In this document: one piece after another, positions 26,689 to 35,692 of the stretch | Layout of the letters: each line of letters begins with the position of its first letter | Position numbering within the stretch: position 1 is the stretch's first letter | Source of the DNA: JALZBL01 sp040004775 | GTDB lineage: Bacteria; Actinomycetota; Actinomycetes; Mycobacteriales; Jatrophihabitantaceae | DNA: 60,270 nucleotides | Reading direction: 5' to 3' | Assembly: GCA_040004775.1 (NCBI GenBank) | Contig: JBDUAD010000005.1 | Location: forward strand, 1 to 60,270 | Made by a program: the position numbers and the translations under genes | Notes under the pieces: model-generated | Told to the model about the DNA's origin: nothing | Database searches by the model: none | Seen by the model: only the letters and a program-made list of their open reading frames with translations

Positions 26689-29395
26689 GCGCCGCCCAGG
26701 CGACCGCCGCCCGCACCGCGTCCAGCGCGGCCGGAATGGCGTCCGCGGAACCGCCAGCCCCCTGGGCCAGGTCGGGCCGTCCGCCGCCGCGAGCGCCCAA
26801 CGCCGGGGCCAAGGCCTTGACCACGTCGCCGGCCGACAGTCCGGCCTGCTGGCCGGCCGGATTGACGCCGACCACGAAGGCCACCCGGGCGTCGGTGTCG
26901 GTCGACGCCGACAGCAGCGCCGCCACGCCGGGGCGGTCGGGGCTCAGTCGGCCGCGCACATCGAGGACCAGCGACCGCAGCTCGTTCGGGGCCACGCCGT
27001 CGGGCGCGCGCTGAGCCACTACGGCCGTGCCGGCGACGTCCTCGGCCGCGGCGGCAAGTGCGCCGGCCGAGGCGAGGACCTGCTCGGCCCGCACCCGCTC
27101 CAGCTCCCGCTCGGCCGTCCGCAGCCGGGCCAGCAATCCCGCAACTCGGTCCGGCAGCTCCTCCGGGCGGGCCTTGAGCGTGTCGGTCAGCTGGCTGACC
27201 AGCGCCCGTTCGGTGCCGAGGTAGCGCAACGCCTCCAGGCCTACGTAGGCCTCCAGGCGCCGCACTCCGGCACCGACCGACGACTCGCCGAGCACGGTCA
27301 ACGCGCCGACCTGCGCCGCGGACGTGACGTGCGTGCCACCGCAGAGCTCGCGTGACCACTCCCCGCCGATGTCGACCACGCGGACCTGCTCGTCGTAGGT
27401 CTCGCCGAACAGGGCCAGCGCGCCGAGCGCGCGGGCCTCGGGCAACGGCATGTATCGCACCTGCACCGGCAGGTCGTGGCGCACGGCCTGGTTGGCCACG
27501 TCCTCGATATCGGCCCGCTCCCGGTCCGACAGTGACGAACCCCAGGCGAAGTCGAGGCGCAGATACCCAGGCTTGTTGTACGAGCCGCTTTGCAGAGCCG
27601 AGGGGCCGAGGACCTGGCGCAGCGCGGCGTGCACGATGTGGGTGCCGGAATGGGCCTGGCGGGCCGAGATGCGCCACTCCGGGTCCACCGCGGCGAGCAC
27701 CGCGTCGCCGTCCGCGACCTCCCCGGCCTCTACCAGCACCCGGTGCGCGATCAGGCCCTTCACCGGCCGCTGCACGTCGACAACGCGCAACCGGGCGCCG
27801 TTGGCCGAGGTGATGATCCCCTCGTCGGCCACCTGCCCGCCCGACTCGGCGTAGAACGGTGTGCGATCGAGCACGACATCCACCGTCTCGCCCGCACCGG
27901 CGCCAGCGACCGCCTCGCCGTCGCGGACGAGGCCCCGCACCGTGGCTTCCGCGGTGAGGTCGGTGTAGGCCAGAAACTCGGTGGTGCCGGCCGCGCGCAG
28001 CTCGCGGTAGGCCGGGACGTTGGCGTGGACCGCCTTGTTGGCCTTGGCGTCGGCTTTCGCCCGCTCCCGCTGCTCGGCCATGAGCCGCCGGAAGCCGGTC
28101 TCGTCCACGCTGAGCCCGGCCTCGCCCGCCATCTCCAGGGTGAGATCGATCGGGAAGCCGTAGGTGTCGTGCAGAGCGAAGGCTCGCTCGCCGGGAACGG
28201 CGGTGCTGCCGGCGGCGCGGGTTTCGGCAACCACCGTGTCGAGGATCGTCGTGCCGGCAGCTAGCGTGCGGCGGAACGTCTCCTCCTCGGCGTAGGCGAT
28301 CATCTCGATGCGGCCGAAGTCGGTGGCCAGTTCCGGATACGACGGGCTCATGCAGTCGCGGGCGACGGGCATCAGCTCGGGCAGGGAGCGGTCGTCGTAG
28401 CCGAGCAGGCGCATCGAGCGGATCGTGCGGCGCAGGATGCGGCGCAGCACGTAGCCGCGGCCCTCGTTCGACGGGGTCACGCCGTCGCCGATCAACATGA
28501 TCGCGGTCCGCGTGTGGTCGGCGATCACCCGCAGGCGCACGTCGTCCGGGTGCGACTGGCTGGCCGAATGCCCGGAACGTTCGCCGTAGCGTTTGCCGGT
28601 CAGCGCCGCGGCCCGGTCGAGGATGGGACGCATCTCGTCGACCTCGTACAGATTGTCGACGCCCTGCAGCAGCGTGGCCATGCGTTCCATGCCCATGCCG
28701 GTGTCGATGTTCTTGTTCGGCAGGTCGCCGAGAATCGTGTAGTCGCCCTTGTGCGGGCCGGTGGCCTGGCCGCGCTCGTACTGCATGAAGACGAGATTCC
28801 AGAACTCCAAATAGCGGTCCTCATCGACCGCCGGGCCGCCTTCCGGGCCGTAGTCGGGGCCGCGGTCGTAGAACAGCTCACTGCACGTCCCGGCCGGGCC
28901 GGGGATGCCCATGTCCCAAGTGTTGTCCTCCTTGCCCCGCCGCACGATCCGCTCGGCCGGGATGCCGATGACCCGCCGCCACAGGTCGAAGGCCTCGTCG
29001 TCGTCGAGGTACACCGTCGGCCAGATGCGCTCGCCGTCGAGGCCGAAGCCGCCCTCGGCCAGCGGGCCGGTGGCCAGTGACCAGGCCAGCTCGATCGCCT
29101 GCTGCTTGAAGTAGTCGCCGAAGGAGAAGTTGCCGTTCATCTGGAAGAAGGTGCCGTGCCGCGTGGTCTTGCCGACCTCGTCGATGTCCTGCGTGCGGAT
29201 GCACTTCTGCACGCTGGTCGCCCGCGGCCACGGCGCGGCCTGTTGACCGATGAAGTAGGGGACGAACTGCACCATGCCGGCGTTGACGAACAGCAGGTTG
29301 GGGTCGTCGAAGGGCAGCGGCGCGCTCGGCACCACGGTGTGGCCGGTGCGCTCGAAGTGGTTGAGGAACCGGCGTTTGATTTCGGCGGTCTGCAT
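26681..29395 (-). CDS. alaS: Alanine-tRNA ligase
   Basis: Charges tRNA-Ala and edits mischarged Ser/Gly. It has 904 residues from ATG 29395. The class II core runs from EIKRRFLNHFERTGHTVVPS through RHGTFFQMNGNFSFGDYFK. The editing domain shows the zinc ligands HSGTHIVHA and ELCGGTHV. The C-terminal oligomerisation and C-Ala region ends near 904. Full length with no missing motif. No T-box leader is visible upstream; the preceding gene ends two bases before the ATG. Confidence 0.98.
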   Translation of the reverse strand: MQTAEIKRRFLNHFERTGHTVVPSAPLPFDDPNLLFVNAGMVQFVPYFIGQQAAPWPRATSVQKCIRTQDIDEVGKTTRHGTFFQMNGNFSFGDYFKQQAIELAWSLATGPLAEGGFGLDGERIWPTVYLDDDEAFDLWRRVIGIPAERIVRRGKEDNTWDMGIPGPAGTCSELFYDRGPDYGPEGGPAVDEDRYLEFWNLVFMQYERGQATGPHKGDYTILGDLPNKNIDTGMGMERMATLLQGVDNLYEVDEMRPILDRAAALTGKRYGERSGHSASQSHPDDVRLRVIADHTRTAIMLIGDGVTPSNEGRGYVLRRILRRTIRSMRLLGYDDRSLPELMPVARDCMSPSYPELATDFGRIEMIAYAEEETFRRTLAAGTTILDTVVAETRAAGSTAVPGERAFALHDTYGFPIDLTLEMAGEAGLSVDETGFRRLMAEQRERAKADAKANKAVHANVPAYRELRAAGTTEFLAYTDLTAEATVRGLVRDGEAVAGAGAGETVDVVLDRTPFYAESGGQVADEGIITSANGARLRVVDVQRPVKGLIAHRVLVEAGEVADGDAVLAAVDPEWRISARQAHSGTHIVHAALRQVLGPSALQSGSYNKPGYLRLDFAWGSSLSDRERADIEDVANQAVRHDLPVQVRYMPLPEARALGALALFGETYDEQVRVVDIGGEWSRELCGGTHVTSAAQVGALTVLGESSVGAGVRRLEAYVGLEALRYLGTERALVSQLTDTLKARPEELPDRVAGLLARLRTAERELERVRAEQVLASAGALAAAAEDVAGTAVVAQRAPDGVAPNELRSLVLDVRGRLSPDRPGVAALLSASTDTDARVAFVVGVNPAGQQAGLSAGDVVKALAPALGARGGGRPDLAQGAGGSADAIPAALDAVRAAVAWAARD

Positions 29396-29397
29396 GG

Positions 29398-29721
29398 CTA
29401 CGGCGTGGACGACCCGCCGAGTGGCTCTGGTCCGGCCGGTGCCGGCGGTGCCGGCGGTACCGGCGGTACCGGCGGTACCGGCGGTGCTCCCAGGCGCCCG
29501 CCGTCGAGCTCGGCCGCCTCGCGCAGGGCGGACTCGTGCTCGGACATGCCGTCGCGGACGTCGGCGGCAAAGTCGCGGATCGCCTCGGACAATTCGGCCA
29601 GCGCGCTCGTGGCGCTGGAAACCAGGCGCTTGGGCGTCAGTCGCTCGGCAATGTGGGTGGCCTTGCGGAAGACCAGCGCGCCCAAGGCCAGGCCGAGGCC
29701 GAGCCAGAGCAGTCTGCGCAT
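29398..29721 (-). CDS. Small membrane protein, DUF6167-like
   Basis: It has 107 residues from ATG 29721, with its stop two bases before alaS ATG. One transmembrane helix (residues 3-19) is followed by a helical, charged stretch (AERLTPKRLVSSATSALAEL, DFAADVRDGMSEHESALREAAEL). It ends in a Pro-rich tail with repeated VPP/APP encoded by a 9-base tandem repeat. Position between a DUF948 gene and alaS is that of the actinobacterial DUF6167 family. Function unknown; the two small genes may act together at the membrane. Confidence 0.8.
   Translation of the reverse strand: MRRLLWLGLGLALGALVFRKATHIAERLTPKRLVSSATSALAELSEAIRDFAADVRDGMSEHESALREAAELDGGRLGAPPVPPVPPVPPAPPAPAGPEPLGGSSTP
29435..29488. repeat. 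9-base tandem repeat x6 in the DUF6167-like gene
   Basis: Six units of about GGCGGTACC from 29435 to 29488, the central three identical. In the minus-strand gene they encode a PPV/PPA repeat tail. The unit is a multiple of three, so variation in copy number keeps the frame. Confidence 0.9.
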
Positions 29722-29728
29722 CGCCGGC

Positions 29729-30154
29729 TCAGCGCTCCTGTCCGGTGGCCCGCGGGCTTTGTCGGGCCACGCGGTGGCGCTGCTTGGCCGCCCGTTCCAG
29801 CTCGGCCTCACGGCGCCGCCCGACGGTCTTGCGCACGCCGTAGCTGAACGCCGCCACCTTGATCAACGGGCTGCCCACGGTGCTCGACACGATGGAGCTC
29901 AGCGCGGCGGCGTTGGCGGTGATGGAGTTGACGCCCTTGCTGATCCCGTCGACCTGGTCGAGCTGGGCGTTGACGCCACGCAAGGTGTCCTGGGCGTCGG
30001 AGAGCAGCGGCAGGGCGCCCTCGTGGGTCTTGCGGATCGCCAAGGTCGCCTCGTCCAGCGCGCGCCCGAGCTTGAGCAGCGGCACGGCCAGGAGCACGAC
30101 CAGGAGCACGAGAGCACCGGCCGCGATCAGTCCCGCGACTTCTCCTGCGGACAC
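29729..30154 (-). CDS. DUF948 domain membrane protein
   Basis: It has 141 residues from GTG 30154, preceded by a strong AGGAGG ribosome-binding site seven bases upstream. An N-terminal transmembrane helix (residues 6-27) is followed by an extended helical segment (LGRALDEATLAIRKTHEGAL, NAQLDQVDGISKGVNSI) typical of DUF948, then a basic C-terminus. The family is similar to general stress proteins of unknown function. It is upstream of the DUF6167-like gene and alaS; rpsD, often adjacent in streptomycetes, is absent. Confidence 0.85.
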   Translation of the reverse strand: MSAGEVAGLIAAGALVLLVVLLAVPLLKLGRALDEATLAIRKTHEGALPLLSDAQDTLRGVNAQLDQVDGISKGVNSITANAAALSSIVSSTVGSPLIKVAAFSYGVRKTVGRRREAELERAAKQRHRVARQSPRATGQER

Positions 30155-30214
30155 GTTTCCTCCTGGCAGCGGGTACTCGGGACGCGACGACGCGACGGGT
30201 CGATGAACCTCCCG

Positions 30215-30220
30215 ACCCTA
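30215..30220 (-). promoter_or_regulatory. Candidate -10 box TAGGGT upstream of DUF948 gene
   Basis: TAGGGT on the minus strand fits TANNNT, about 60 bases before GTG 30154 and downstream of the rarA stop. It could drive the DUF948-DUF6167-alaS group. No clear -35 is seen. Confidence 0.35.
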
Positions 30221-30270
30221 CCCAATGGGCGCGGTTGCTTCGGGCGGCCGCCGGTCGGCCGTCGGCGTCG

Positions 30271-31626
30271 CTACTCCTCGCCCCGGACGACCCGGCGCAG
30301 GGCGGCGGCCCGCTCGCCCCAGGCCCGCTCCGCGCCCCGGTCGGTGGGCACGTAGTAGCGCCGCTCGCGCAGTTGCTCCGGCGGGTAGTCCTGGCGCACG
30401 ACGCCGGCCGGATCGTCGTGCGGGTACCGGTACCGCTGGGCGTGGCCGAGCGTGGCCGCGCCGGCGTAGTGACCGTCGCACAGTGGCAGTGGCACCGGCC
30501 CGGCCCGGCCGTCGCGCACGTCGGCCAGGGCGGCCTCGATGGCGGTGATCACCGCGTTCGACTTCGGCGCCAGCGCGAGGTGAATGGTGGCCTGGGCCAG
30601 GGTGATGCGCGCCTCGGGCAGACCGACGAGAGCCACCGCCTGGGCGGCGGCGGTGGCGGCGAGCAGCGCGGTGGGGTCGGCCAGGCCCACATCCTCCGAG
30701 GCGTGGACGACCAGCCGACGGGCGATGAACCGGGGGTCCTCTCCCGCGGTGATCATGCGGGCCAGATAGTGGAGCGCGGCGTCGACGTCGGAGCCGCGGA
30801 TGGACTTGATGAACGCGCTGATGACGTCGTAGTGCTGATCACCGTCGCGGTCGTAGCGCAAGGCCGCGCTCTGCACGGCCTGCTCCACGGTGGCCAGGTC
30901 CACCCGCGTGCGCCCGGCGGCAACTGCACTGCCCGCCGCCGCCTCGAGCGCGGTCAGGGCCCGGCGGGCATCACCCTGGGCCAGGCGGATGAGGTGATCG
31001 CGGGCAGCGGCATCGAGCTCGACCGTGGCGTCGAGCCCGCGTTCGTCGACCAGCGCGCGGTCGACCAACTCGCCGACGTCGGTGTCGGTGAGCGGCTCGA
31101 GGGTGAGCAGCAGGCTGCGGGACAGCAGCGGGGAGACGATCGAGAAGAACGGGTTCTCGGTCGTGGCCGCCACCAACGTGATCGTGCGGGATTCGACCGC
31201 GCCGAGCAGCGAGTCCTGTTGGGTCTTGGAAAAGCGGTGGATCTCGTCGAGGAAGAGCACGGTCTGCCGCCCCGACCGGCCCAGGTCGCGGCGAGCCTGG
31301 TCGATCACCGCCCGAACCTCCTTGACACCGGAGTTGAGCGCGGACATCGCCACCAGGCGGCGGTTGCCCGCGGCCGACACGATCGAGGCGATCGATGTCT
31401 TGCCGGTGCCGGGCGGGCCGAACAGGATCAGCGACATGGGCGCGTCGCCCTCGACCAGCCGGCGCAGCGGCGAGCCGGGGCCGAGCAGGTGGTCCTGCCC
31501 GACCACCTCATCCAGCCGGCGGGGACGCATCCGCGCGGCAAGCGGGGCATTGGCGTCCGCCCCGCCCGGGCCGGGCTCGGCCGCGACCGGCGGGTCAAAC
31601 AGCGAGGGTTCGGTCACGGCGGACAT
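30271..31626 (-). CDS. rarA: Replication-associated recombination protein RarA (MgsA)
   Basis: AAA+ ATPase that acts at stalled forks and is related to clamp loaders. It has 451 residues from ATG 31626. Walker A GPPGTGKT is at 70-77, Walker B is LFLDEIHRF, and sensor 1 is VAATTENPFF. The C-terminal MgsA tetramerisation domain (RGSDVDAALHYLARMI, DVGLADPTAL, YRYPHDDPAG) is complete. An in-frame upstream extension made of repeated REQR units reaches the ligase stop but has no start signal, so ATG 31626 is preferred. Confidence 0.95.
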   Translation of the reverse strand: MSAVTEPSLFDPPVAAEPGPGGADANAPLAARMRPRRLDEVVGQDHLLGPGSPLRRLVEGDAPMSLILFGPPGTGKTSIASIVSAAGNRRLVAMSALNSGVKEVRAVIDQARRDLGRSGRQTVLFLDEIHRFSKTQQDSLLGAVESRTITLVAATTENPFFSIVSPLLSRSLLLTLEPLTDTDVGELVDRALVDERGLDATVELDAAARDHLIRLAQGDARRALTALEAAAGSAVAAGRTRVDLATVEQAVQSAALRYDRDGDQHYDVISAFIKSIRGSDVDAALHYLARMITAGEDPRFIARRLVVHASEDVGLADPTALLAATAAAQAVALVGLPEARITLAQATIHLALAPKSNAVITAIEAALADVRDGRAGPVPLPLCDGHYAGAATLGHAQRYRYPHDDPAGVVRQDYPPEQLRERRYYVPTDRGAERAWGERAAALRRVVRGEE

Positions 31627-31645
31627 TGTCGTCCGGGCGGCCGGA

Positions 31646-31693
31646 CGCTGCTCGCGGCGCTGCTCGCGGCGCTGCTCATGACGCTGCTCGCGG
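31646..31693. repeat. 12-base tandem repeat x4 between ligase and rarA genes
   Basis: Four units of CGCTGCTCGCGG from 31646 to 31693 (the third ends CTCATGA instead). They lie between the DNA ligase stop at 31706 and rarA ATG 31626. In the rarA frame they would read as REQR units; if not translated they would form a repetitive leader. Confidence 0.85.
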
Positions 31694-31705
31694 CGCGGCG
31701 CGCGG

Positions 31706-33259
31706 TCATCCCGGACCTGCGGCGAGAGCGCGGACCGCGTCGATGGTGTCCGCTTCGGCCGCCGGCTTGTCGTCGCGGTAGCGCAGGACGCGGGCAAAGC
31801 GCAGAGCGACCCCGCCCGGATAACGGGTCGAGCGCTGCACTCCATCGAACGCGATCTCGACCACCTGCTCCGGCCGCAGCGGCACCACGTAGCTGGATTC
31901 GTCGAGCGGACCGGTGGCCAATGTCCGGAAGCGCTCGGTCTGCCAGGCCAGCATCTCGTCGGTCATGCCCTTGAACGTCTTGCCGAGCATGACGAAGCCA
32001 CCGGCCGGGTCGCGCGCGCCGAGGTGGATGTTGGACAGCCATCCGCGGCGGCGGCCGCTGCCCCACTCCACCGCCAGCACGACCAGGTCGACGGTGTGCC
32101 GGGGCTTGACCTTGACCCAGGACGCGCCGCGTCGGCCGGCCTGGTAGACGCTGGCCGGATCCTTGACCACTACACCTTCGTGGCCGGCGGCCAGCGCAGC
32201 GGCAGCGAAATCGGCGGCCGCGGTGGCATCGGCGGTGTGCCGTCGGTCGACGCGGTGCTCGGGCGGAACGAGTGCGTCGAGGCGCTTCAGCCGCTCGGTC
32301 AGTGACTGGTCGAGCAGCACGATGTCGTCGACGGCGAGCAGGTCGAAGAAGAACGCCGTCGCCCGGTCCTCGGCGGCGGTGATCGGCGCGGGCCCCTCCG
32401 CCTCGGCGGCGCGGGTGGCCGTACGCGAGGCGGTGTCCTGGAACGGGCGAGCTCGACCCTGGGCGTCGAGCGTCATCACCTCCCCGTCGAGGACGACGCG
32501 CTCGGCCGGCAAGGCCCGCACCGTGGCGACCACCTCGGGCAGACGGTCGGTGATGTCGTCGAGGCTGCGGGTGAACAGGCGGACCTCGTCGGCGTCGCGG
32601 TGGGCTTGGATCCGGATGCCGTCGAGCTTGGTGTCGATCACCGCCGGGCCGCTGATCCGTTTAAGGGCCGCGGCGACGTCCGAGGCGCTCGAGGCCAGCA
32701 TGGGCCGAACCGGCCGTCCGATCTGCAGGCCGAACCCGTCCACCGCCCCGGCTCCACCGGTCAGCGCGGCGACGGCCACCGGCCCCGTGGCGCCGGCCAG
32801 CATCACCGCTCGCCGCACCTGCTCGAGCGGCACACCGCTGGCCACGGCGAGGGCGTCGAGCATCGCGGAGTCGAGCGCACCCTGGCGCAGCGCTCCGGAG
32901 ATCAATCGGCGCAGAAAGTCCTGTTCGGTCCCGGTCGCCGCACCGAACAGCTCGGTCACCGCACGTAACCGCGCGGTGCCCGAGCCCGGACCGGCCAGCG
33001 CGGCAATGCGCTCGAGAGCGGTGTCCACGTCGAGCACGCTCAGCGACGGCGCGCCCGCCGGCGGCGGCATCGCCCGCAGCGCGCTCCAGCCGATGCCGGT
33101 GCGCCGCTGGCGCAACTCGCCGGCCAGGTAGGCCACGACGATCTCGATCTCGTCCGGCTCGGCTGCACCAAGCAGGGCGGCCAGCTCGGCCCGCTTGGCC
33201 AGCCGGGAGCCGGTGGCGGCGACCCGAGCCGACGTCTCGGCCAGCGTCGAGAGCAGCAT
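31706..33259 (-). CDS. ligB: ATP-dependent DNA ligase (LigB type)
   Basis: Seals nicks in DNA with ATP, an addition to the essential NAD-dependent LigA. It has 517 residues from ATG 33259 (MLLSTLAETSARVAATGSRL). An N-terminal DNA-binding domain (1-180) is followed by the adenylation domain with nucleophile Lys211 in DTKLDGIR, then ERVVLDGEV, FFFDLLAVD, EGVVVKDP and WVKVKP. The OB-fold C-terminus ends at KTFKGMTDEML...RYPGGVALRFARVLRYRDDK. It resembles mycobacterial LigB. It lies between rarA and trmL on the minus strand, divergent from trmL with 68 bases between starts. Confidence 0.92.
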   Translation of the reverse strand: MLLSTLAETSARVAATGSRLAKRAELAALLGAAEPDEIEIVVAYLAGELRQRRTGIGWSALRAMPPPAGAPSLSVLDVDTALERIAALAGPGSGTARLRAVTELFGAATGTEQDFLRRLISGALRQGALDSAMLDALAVASGVPLEQVRRAVMLAGATGPVAVAALTGGAGAVDGFGLQIGRPVRPMLASSASDVAAALKRISGPAVIDTKLDGIRIQAHRDADEVRLFTRSLDDITDRLPEVVATVRALPAERVVLDGEVMTLDAQGRARPFQDTASRTATRAAEAEGPAPITAAEDRATAFFFDLLAVDDIVLLDQSLTERLKRLDALVPPEHRVDRRHTADATAAADFAAAALAAGHEGVVVKDPASVYQAGRRGASWVKVKPRHTVDLVVLAVEWGSGRRRGWLSNIHLGARDPAGGFVMLGKTFKGMTDEMLAWQTERFRTLATGPLDESSYVVPLRPEQVVEIAFDGVQRSTRYPGGVALRFARVLRYRDDKPAAEADTIDAVRALAAGPG

Positions 33260-33327
33260 GGTGCGATTGTTGCGCCCAGCGCTGACAAGGCCGAAGGACG
33301 TGGCGCGGACACGGGAGGAGACACGCG

Positions 33328-33792
33328 GTGTTGCGGATCGCGTTCCACGAGCCGCGCATCCCCGCGAACACCGGCAACGCGATCCGCATGGTGGCCGCCA
33401 CCGGCTTCGAGCTGCATCTGATCGGCCCACTCGGCTTCGACCTGTCCGACGCCAAGCTGCGCCGGGCGCGCCTGGACTACCACGATCTGGCCTCGGTCAC
33501 CGTCCACGAGGACCTGGCCGCGGCGTGGACGGCGTTGCTGCCGGCGCGGGTGTTCGCGTTCACCGGGTCCGCGCACACCTCGTTCGCCGACGTGGCCTAC
33601 CGCCCCGGCGACGTGCTCCTGTTCGGACCGGAGCCAACCGGTCTGGATCCGGTGGTGCTGGCCGATGAGCACGTGACCGAGCGCCTGCGGATACCCATGC
33701 TGGCCGGGCGCCGCTCGCTCAACCTGTCCAACGCGGCTGCGGTGGCGGCGTACGAGGCCTGGCGCCAGTTGGGCTACCGGGGCGGGGTCTGA
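33328..33792 (+). CDS. trmL: tRNA (cytidine(34)-2'-O)-methyltransferase
   Basis: SPOUT-class methyltransferase that 2'-O-methylates the wobble base of certain leucine tRNAs. It has 154 residues from GTG 33328, with GGGAGGAG about nine bases upstream. The family signature HEPRIPANTGNAIRMVAATG is at the start, LFGPEPTGLD in the middle, and the trefoil-knot SAM loop RIPML...RSLNLSNAAAVAAYEAWRQ at the end. It is on the plus strand, convergent with aspS. Confidence 0.94.
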   Translation: MLRIAFHEPRIPANTGNAIRMVAATGFELHLIGPLGFDLSDAKLRRARLDYHDLASVTVHEDLAAAWTALLPARVFAFTGSAHTSFADVAYRPGDVLLFGPEPTGLDPVVLADEHVTERLRIPMLAGRRSLNLSNAAAVAAYEAWRQLGYRGGV

Positions 33793-33804
33793 TGCCCGGT
33801 GAAT

Positions 33805-33874
33805 CGGCCGGCGATATTCATGCCCCTCGCACGCCGGGACGCACATCGGCCAGGAAGACCGCCATCGCCGGCCG
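33805..33874. terminator. 11-base inverted repeat between convergent trmL and aspS
   Basis: CGGCCGGCGAT (33805-33815) and its exact complement ATCGCCGGCCG (33864-33874), separated by 48 bases, fill the 109-base gap between two convergent stop codons. A hairpin here would serve both strands. There is no T run, and the loop is long, so terminator function is only plausible. Confidence 0.4.
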
Positions 33875-33901
33875 GTCGCACGGCCCTGGTCGTCCTCGCC
33901 G

Positions 33902-35692
33902 CTACTGACCGGTCGGATCGCTCGCCGGATCGTCCTCGTCGCGCTCGTCAGGAACGAAGTCGATGCCGGCTTCCCGTCGCTGGGCCTCGGTGATGGGCGC
34001 CGGCGCGCCGGTCAGCGGGTCGTAGCCGCCACCGGTCTTGGGGAAGGCGATCACGTCGCGGATGGAATCCGTGCCGGACAGGAGCGCGCACACGCGGTCC
34101 CATCCGAAGGCGATGCCCCCGTGCGGCGGGGCGCCGTAGGCGAAGGCATCCAACAGGAATCCGAACTTCTCACGGGCCTCCGTCTCGGACAGGCCCATGA
34201 CCGCGAACACCCGCTCCTGCACGTTGCGCCGGTGGATACGGATCGACCCACCGCCGATCTCGTTGCCGTTGCACACGATGTCGTAGGCGTAGGCGAGTGC
34301 CGACGCGGGATCAGTGTCGAACGTGTCGAGGAACTCCGGCTTGGGCGAGGTGAACGCATGGTGCACCGCGGTCCACGCGCCCGACCCGACCGCCACGTCA
34401 TCGGTCTCGGCCGCGAGCTCGAACAACGGCGCGTCGACGATCCACACGAAGGCCCAGGCCGACTCCTCGATCAGCCCGAGCCGCCGGCCCACCTCCAGCC
34501 GCACCGCGCCGAGCAGGGCGCGCGAGGACATGACCGGGCCGGCCGAGAAGAAGACACAGTCTCCCGGCTTCGCTCCGACATGTGCTGCCATCCCGGCCCG
34601 CTCGGCGTCGGAGAGGTTCTTGGCCACCGGGCCGCCGAGCTCGCCGTCCTCGCCGACCAGGACGTAGGCCAGTCCGCGCGCGCCCCGCTGCTTGGCCCAG
34701 TCCTGCCAGGCGTCCAGCTGACGACGGGGCTGCGACGCGCCGCCGGCCATCACGACCGCGCCGACGTAGGGCGCCTGGAACACCCGGAAGGGGGTGTCGC
34801 GGAAGTAGTCGGTGCACTCGACCAGCTCGAGGTCCAGGCGCAGGTCGGGCTTGTCCGACCCGAAGCGGCGCATGGCCTCGGCGTAGGTCATGCGGGCCAC
34901 CGGCGTGCTGACCTTCACGTCGATCGTGGCCCACACCGCCCGCAGCACGTCCTCGGCTAGAACGATGACGTCGTCCTGGTCGACGAAGCTCATTTCGACG
35001 TCGAGCTGGGTGAACTCGGGCTGGCGGTCGGCGCGGAAATCCTCGTCGCGATAGCAACGGGCGATCTGGAAGTAGCGCTCCATGCCGGCCACCATGAGCA
35101 GCTGCTTGAACAGCTGGGGAGACTGCGGCAGCGCGTACCAGCTGCCCGGACGCAGCCGGGCCGGCACCACGAAGTCGCGCGCGCCTTCGGGCGTGGACCG
35201 GGTCAGGGTCGGCGTCTCGATCTCGACGAAGTCATGGTTCAGCAACGTGTTCCGGGCCGCGGCGTTGACCTGGGAGCGCAGCCGCAGGGCCGCGGCCGGC
35301 CCCGAGCGCCGCAGGTCCAGGTAGCGGTAGCGCAGCCGCGCCTCCTCCCCCACCGTGGCCTGGTCGTCGAGCGGGAACGGCAGCGGCGCGGCGGTGTTCA
35401 GCACCTGCAGCGACGACGCGTCGACCTCGACGTCCCCGGTCGGGATCGCGGGGTTCGCGTTGCCCTCCGGGCGAGCCCGTACCTCCCCGACCACGGTGAC
35501 GCACCACTCGTTGCGCAGGTCGTGGGCCACGGCGTCTTCGCGGATTACCACCTGCACCGTGCCGGACGCGTCGCGCAGGTCGATGAACGCCACTCCGCCG
35601 TGGTCGCGGCGCCGGGCGATCCACCCGGCCAGAGTCACCGTGATCCCGGCGTCCGCCGCCCGCAGCGAGCCGGCGGTACGGGTGCGCATCAT
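33902..35692 (-). CDS. aspS: Aspartate-tRNA ligase (probably non-discriminating, Asp/Asn)
   Basis: Class II synthetase, 596 residues from ATG 35692, overlapping the hisS stop (ATGA). The anticodon-binding OB domain (residues 15-105), the catalytic motifs (RYLDLRR, FVEIETPTL, RCYRDEDFRADRQPEFTQLD), the bacterial GAD insert and motif 3 (GGIAFGWDRVCALL) are complete. His31 (RRRDHGGV) and Gly77 (RPEGNANP) in the anticodon domain match the residues reported for non-discriminating bacterial AspRS, which also load tRNA-Asn for amidation by GatCAB. The tail is acidic. Confidence 0.96.
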   Translation of the reverse strand: MMRTRTAGSLRAADAGITVTLAGWIARRRDHGGVAFIDLRDASGTVQVVIREDAVAHDLRNEWCVTVVGEVRARPEGNANPAIPTGDVEVDASSLQVLNTAAPLPFPLDDQATVGEEARLRYRYLDLRRSGPAAALRLRSQVNAAARNTLLNHDFVEIETPTLTRSTPEGARDFVVPARLRPGSWYALPQSPQLFKQLLMVAGMERYFQIARCYRDEDFRADRQPEFTQLDVEMSFVDQDDVIVLAEDVLRAVWATIDVKVSTPVARMTYAEAMRRFGSDKPDLRLDLELVECTDYFRDTPFRVFQAPYVGAVVMAGGASQPRRQLDAWQDWAKQRGARGLAYVLVGEDGELGGPVAKNLSDAERAGMAAHVGAKPGDCVFFSAGPVMSSRALLGAVRLEVGRRLGLIEESAWAFVWIVDAPLFELAAETDDVAVGSGAWTAVHHAFTSPKPEFLDTFDTDPASALAYAYDIVCNGNEIGGGSIRIHRRNVQERVFAVMGLSETEAREKFGFLLDAFAYGAPPHGGIAFGWDRVCALLSGTDSIRDVIAFPKTGGGYDPLTGAPAPITEAQRREAGIDFVPDERDEDDPASDPTGQ

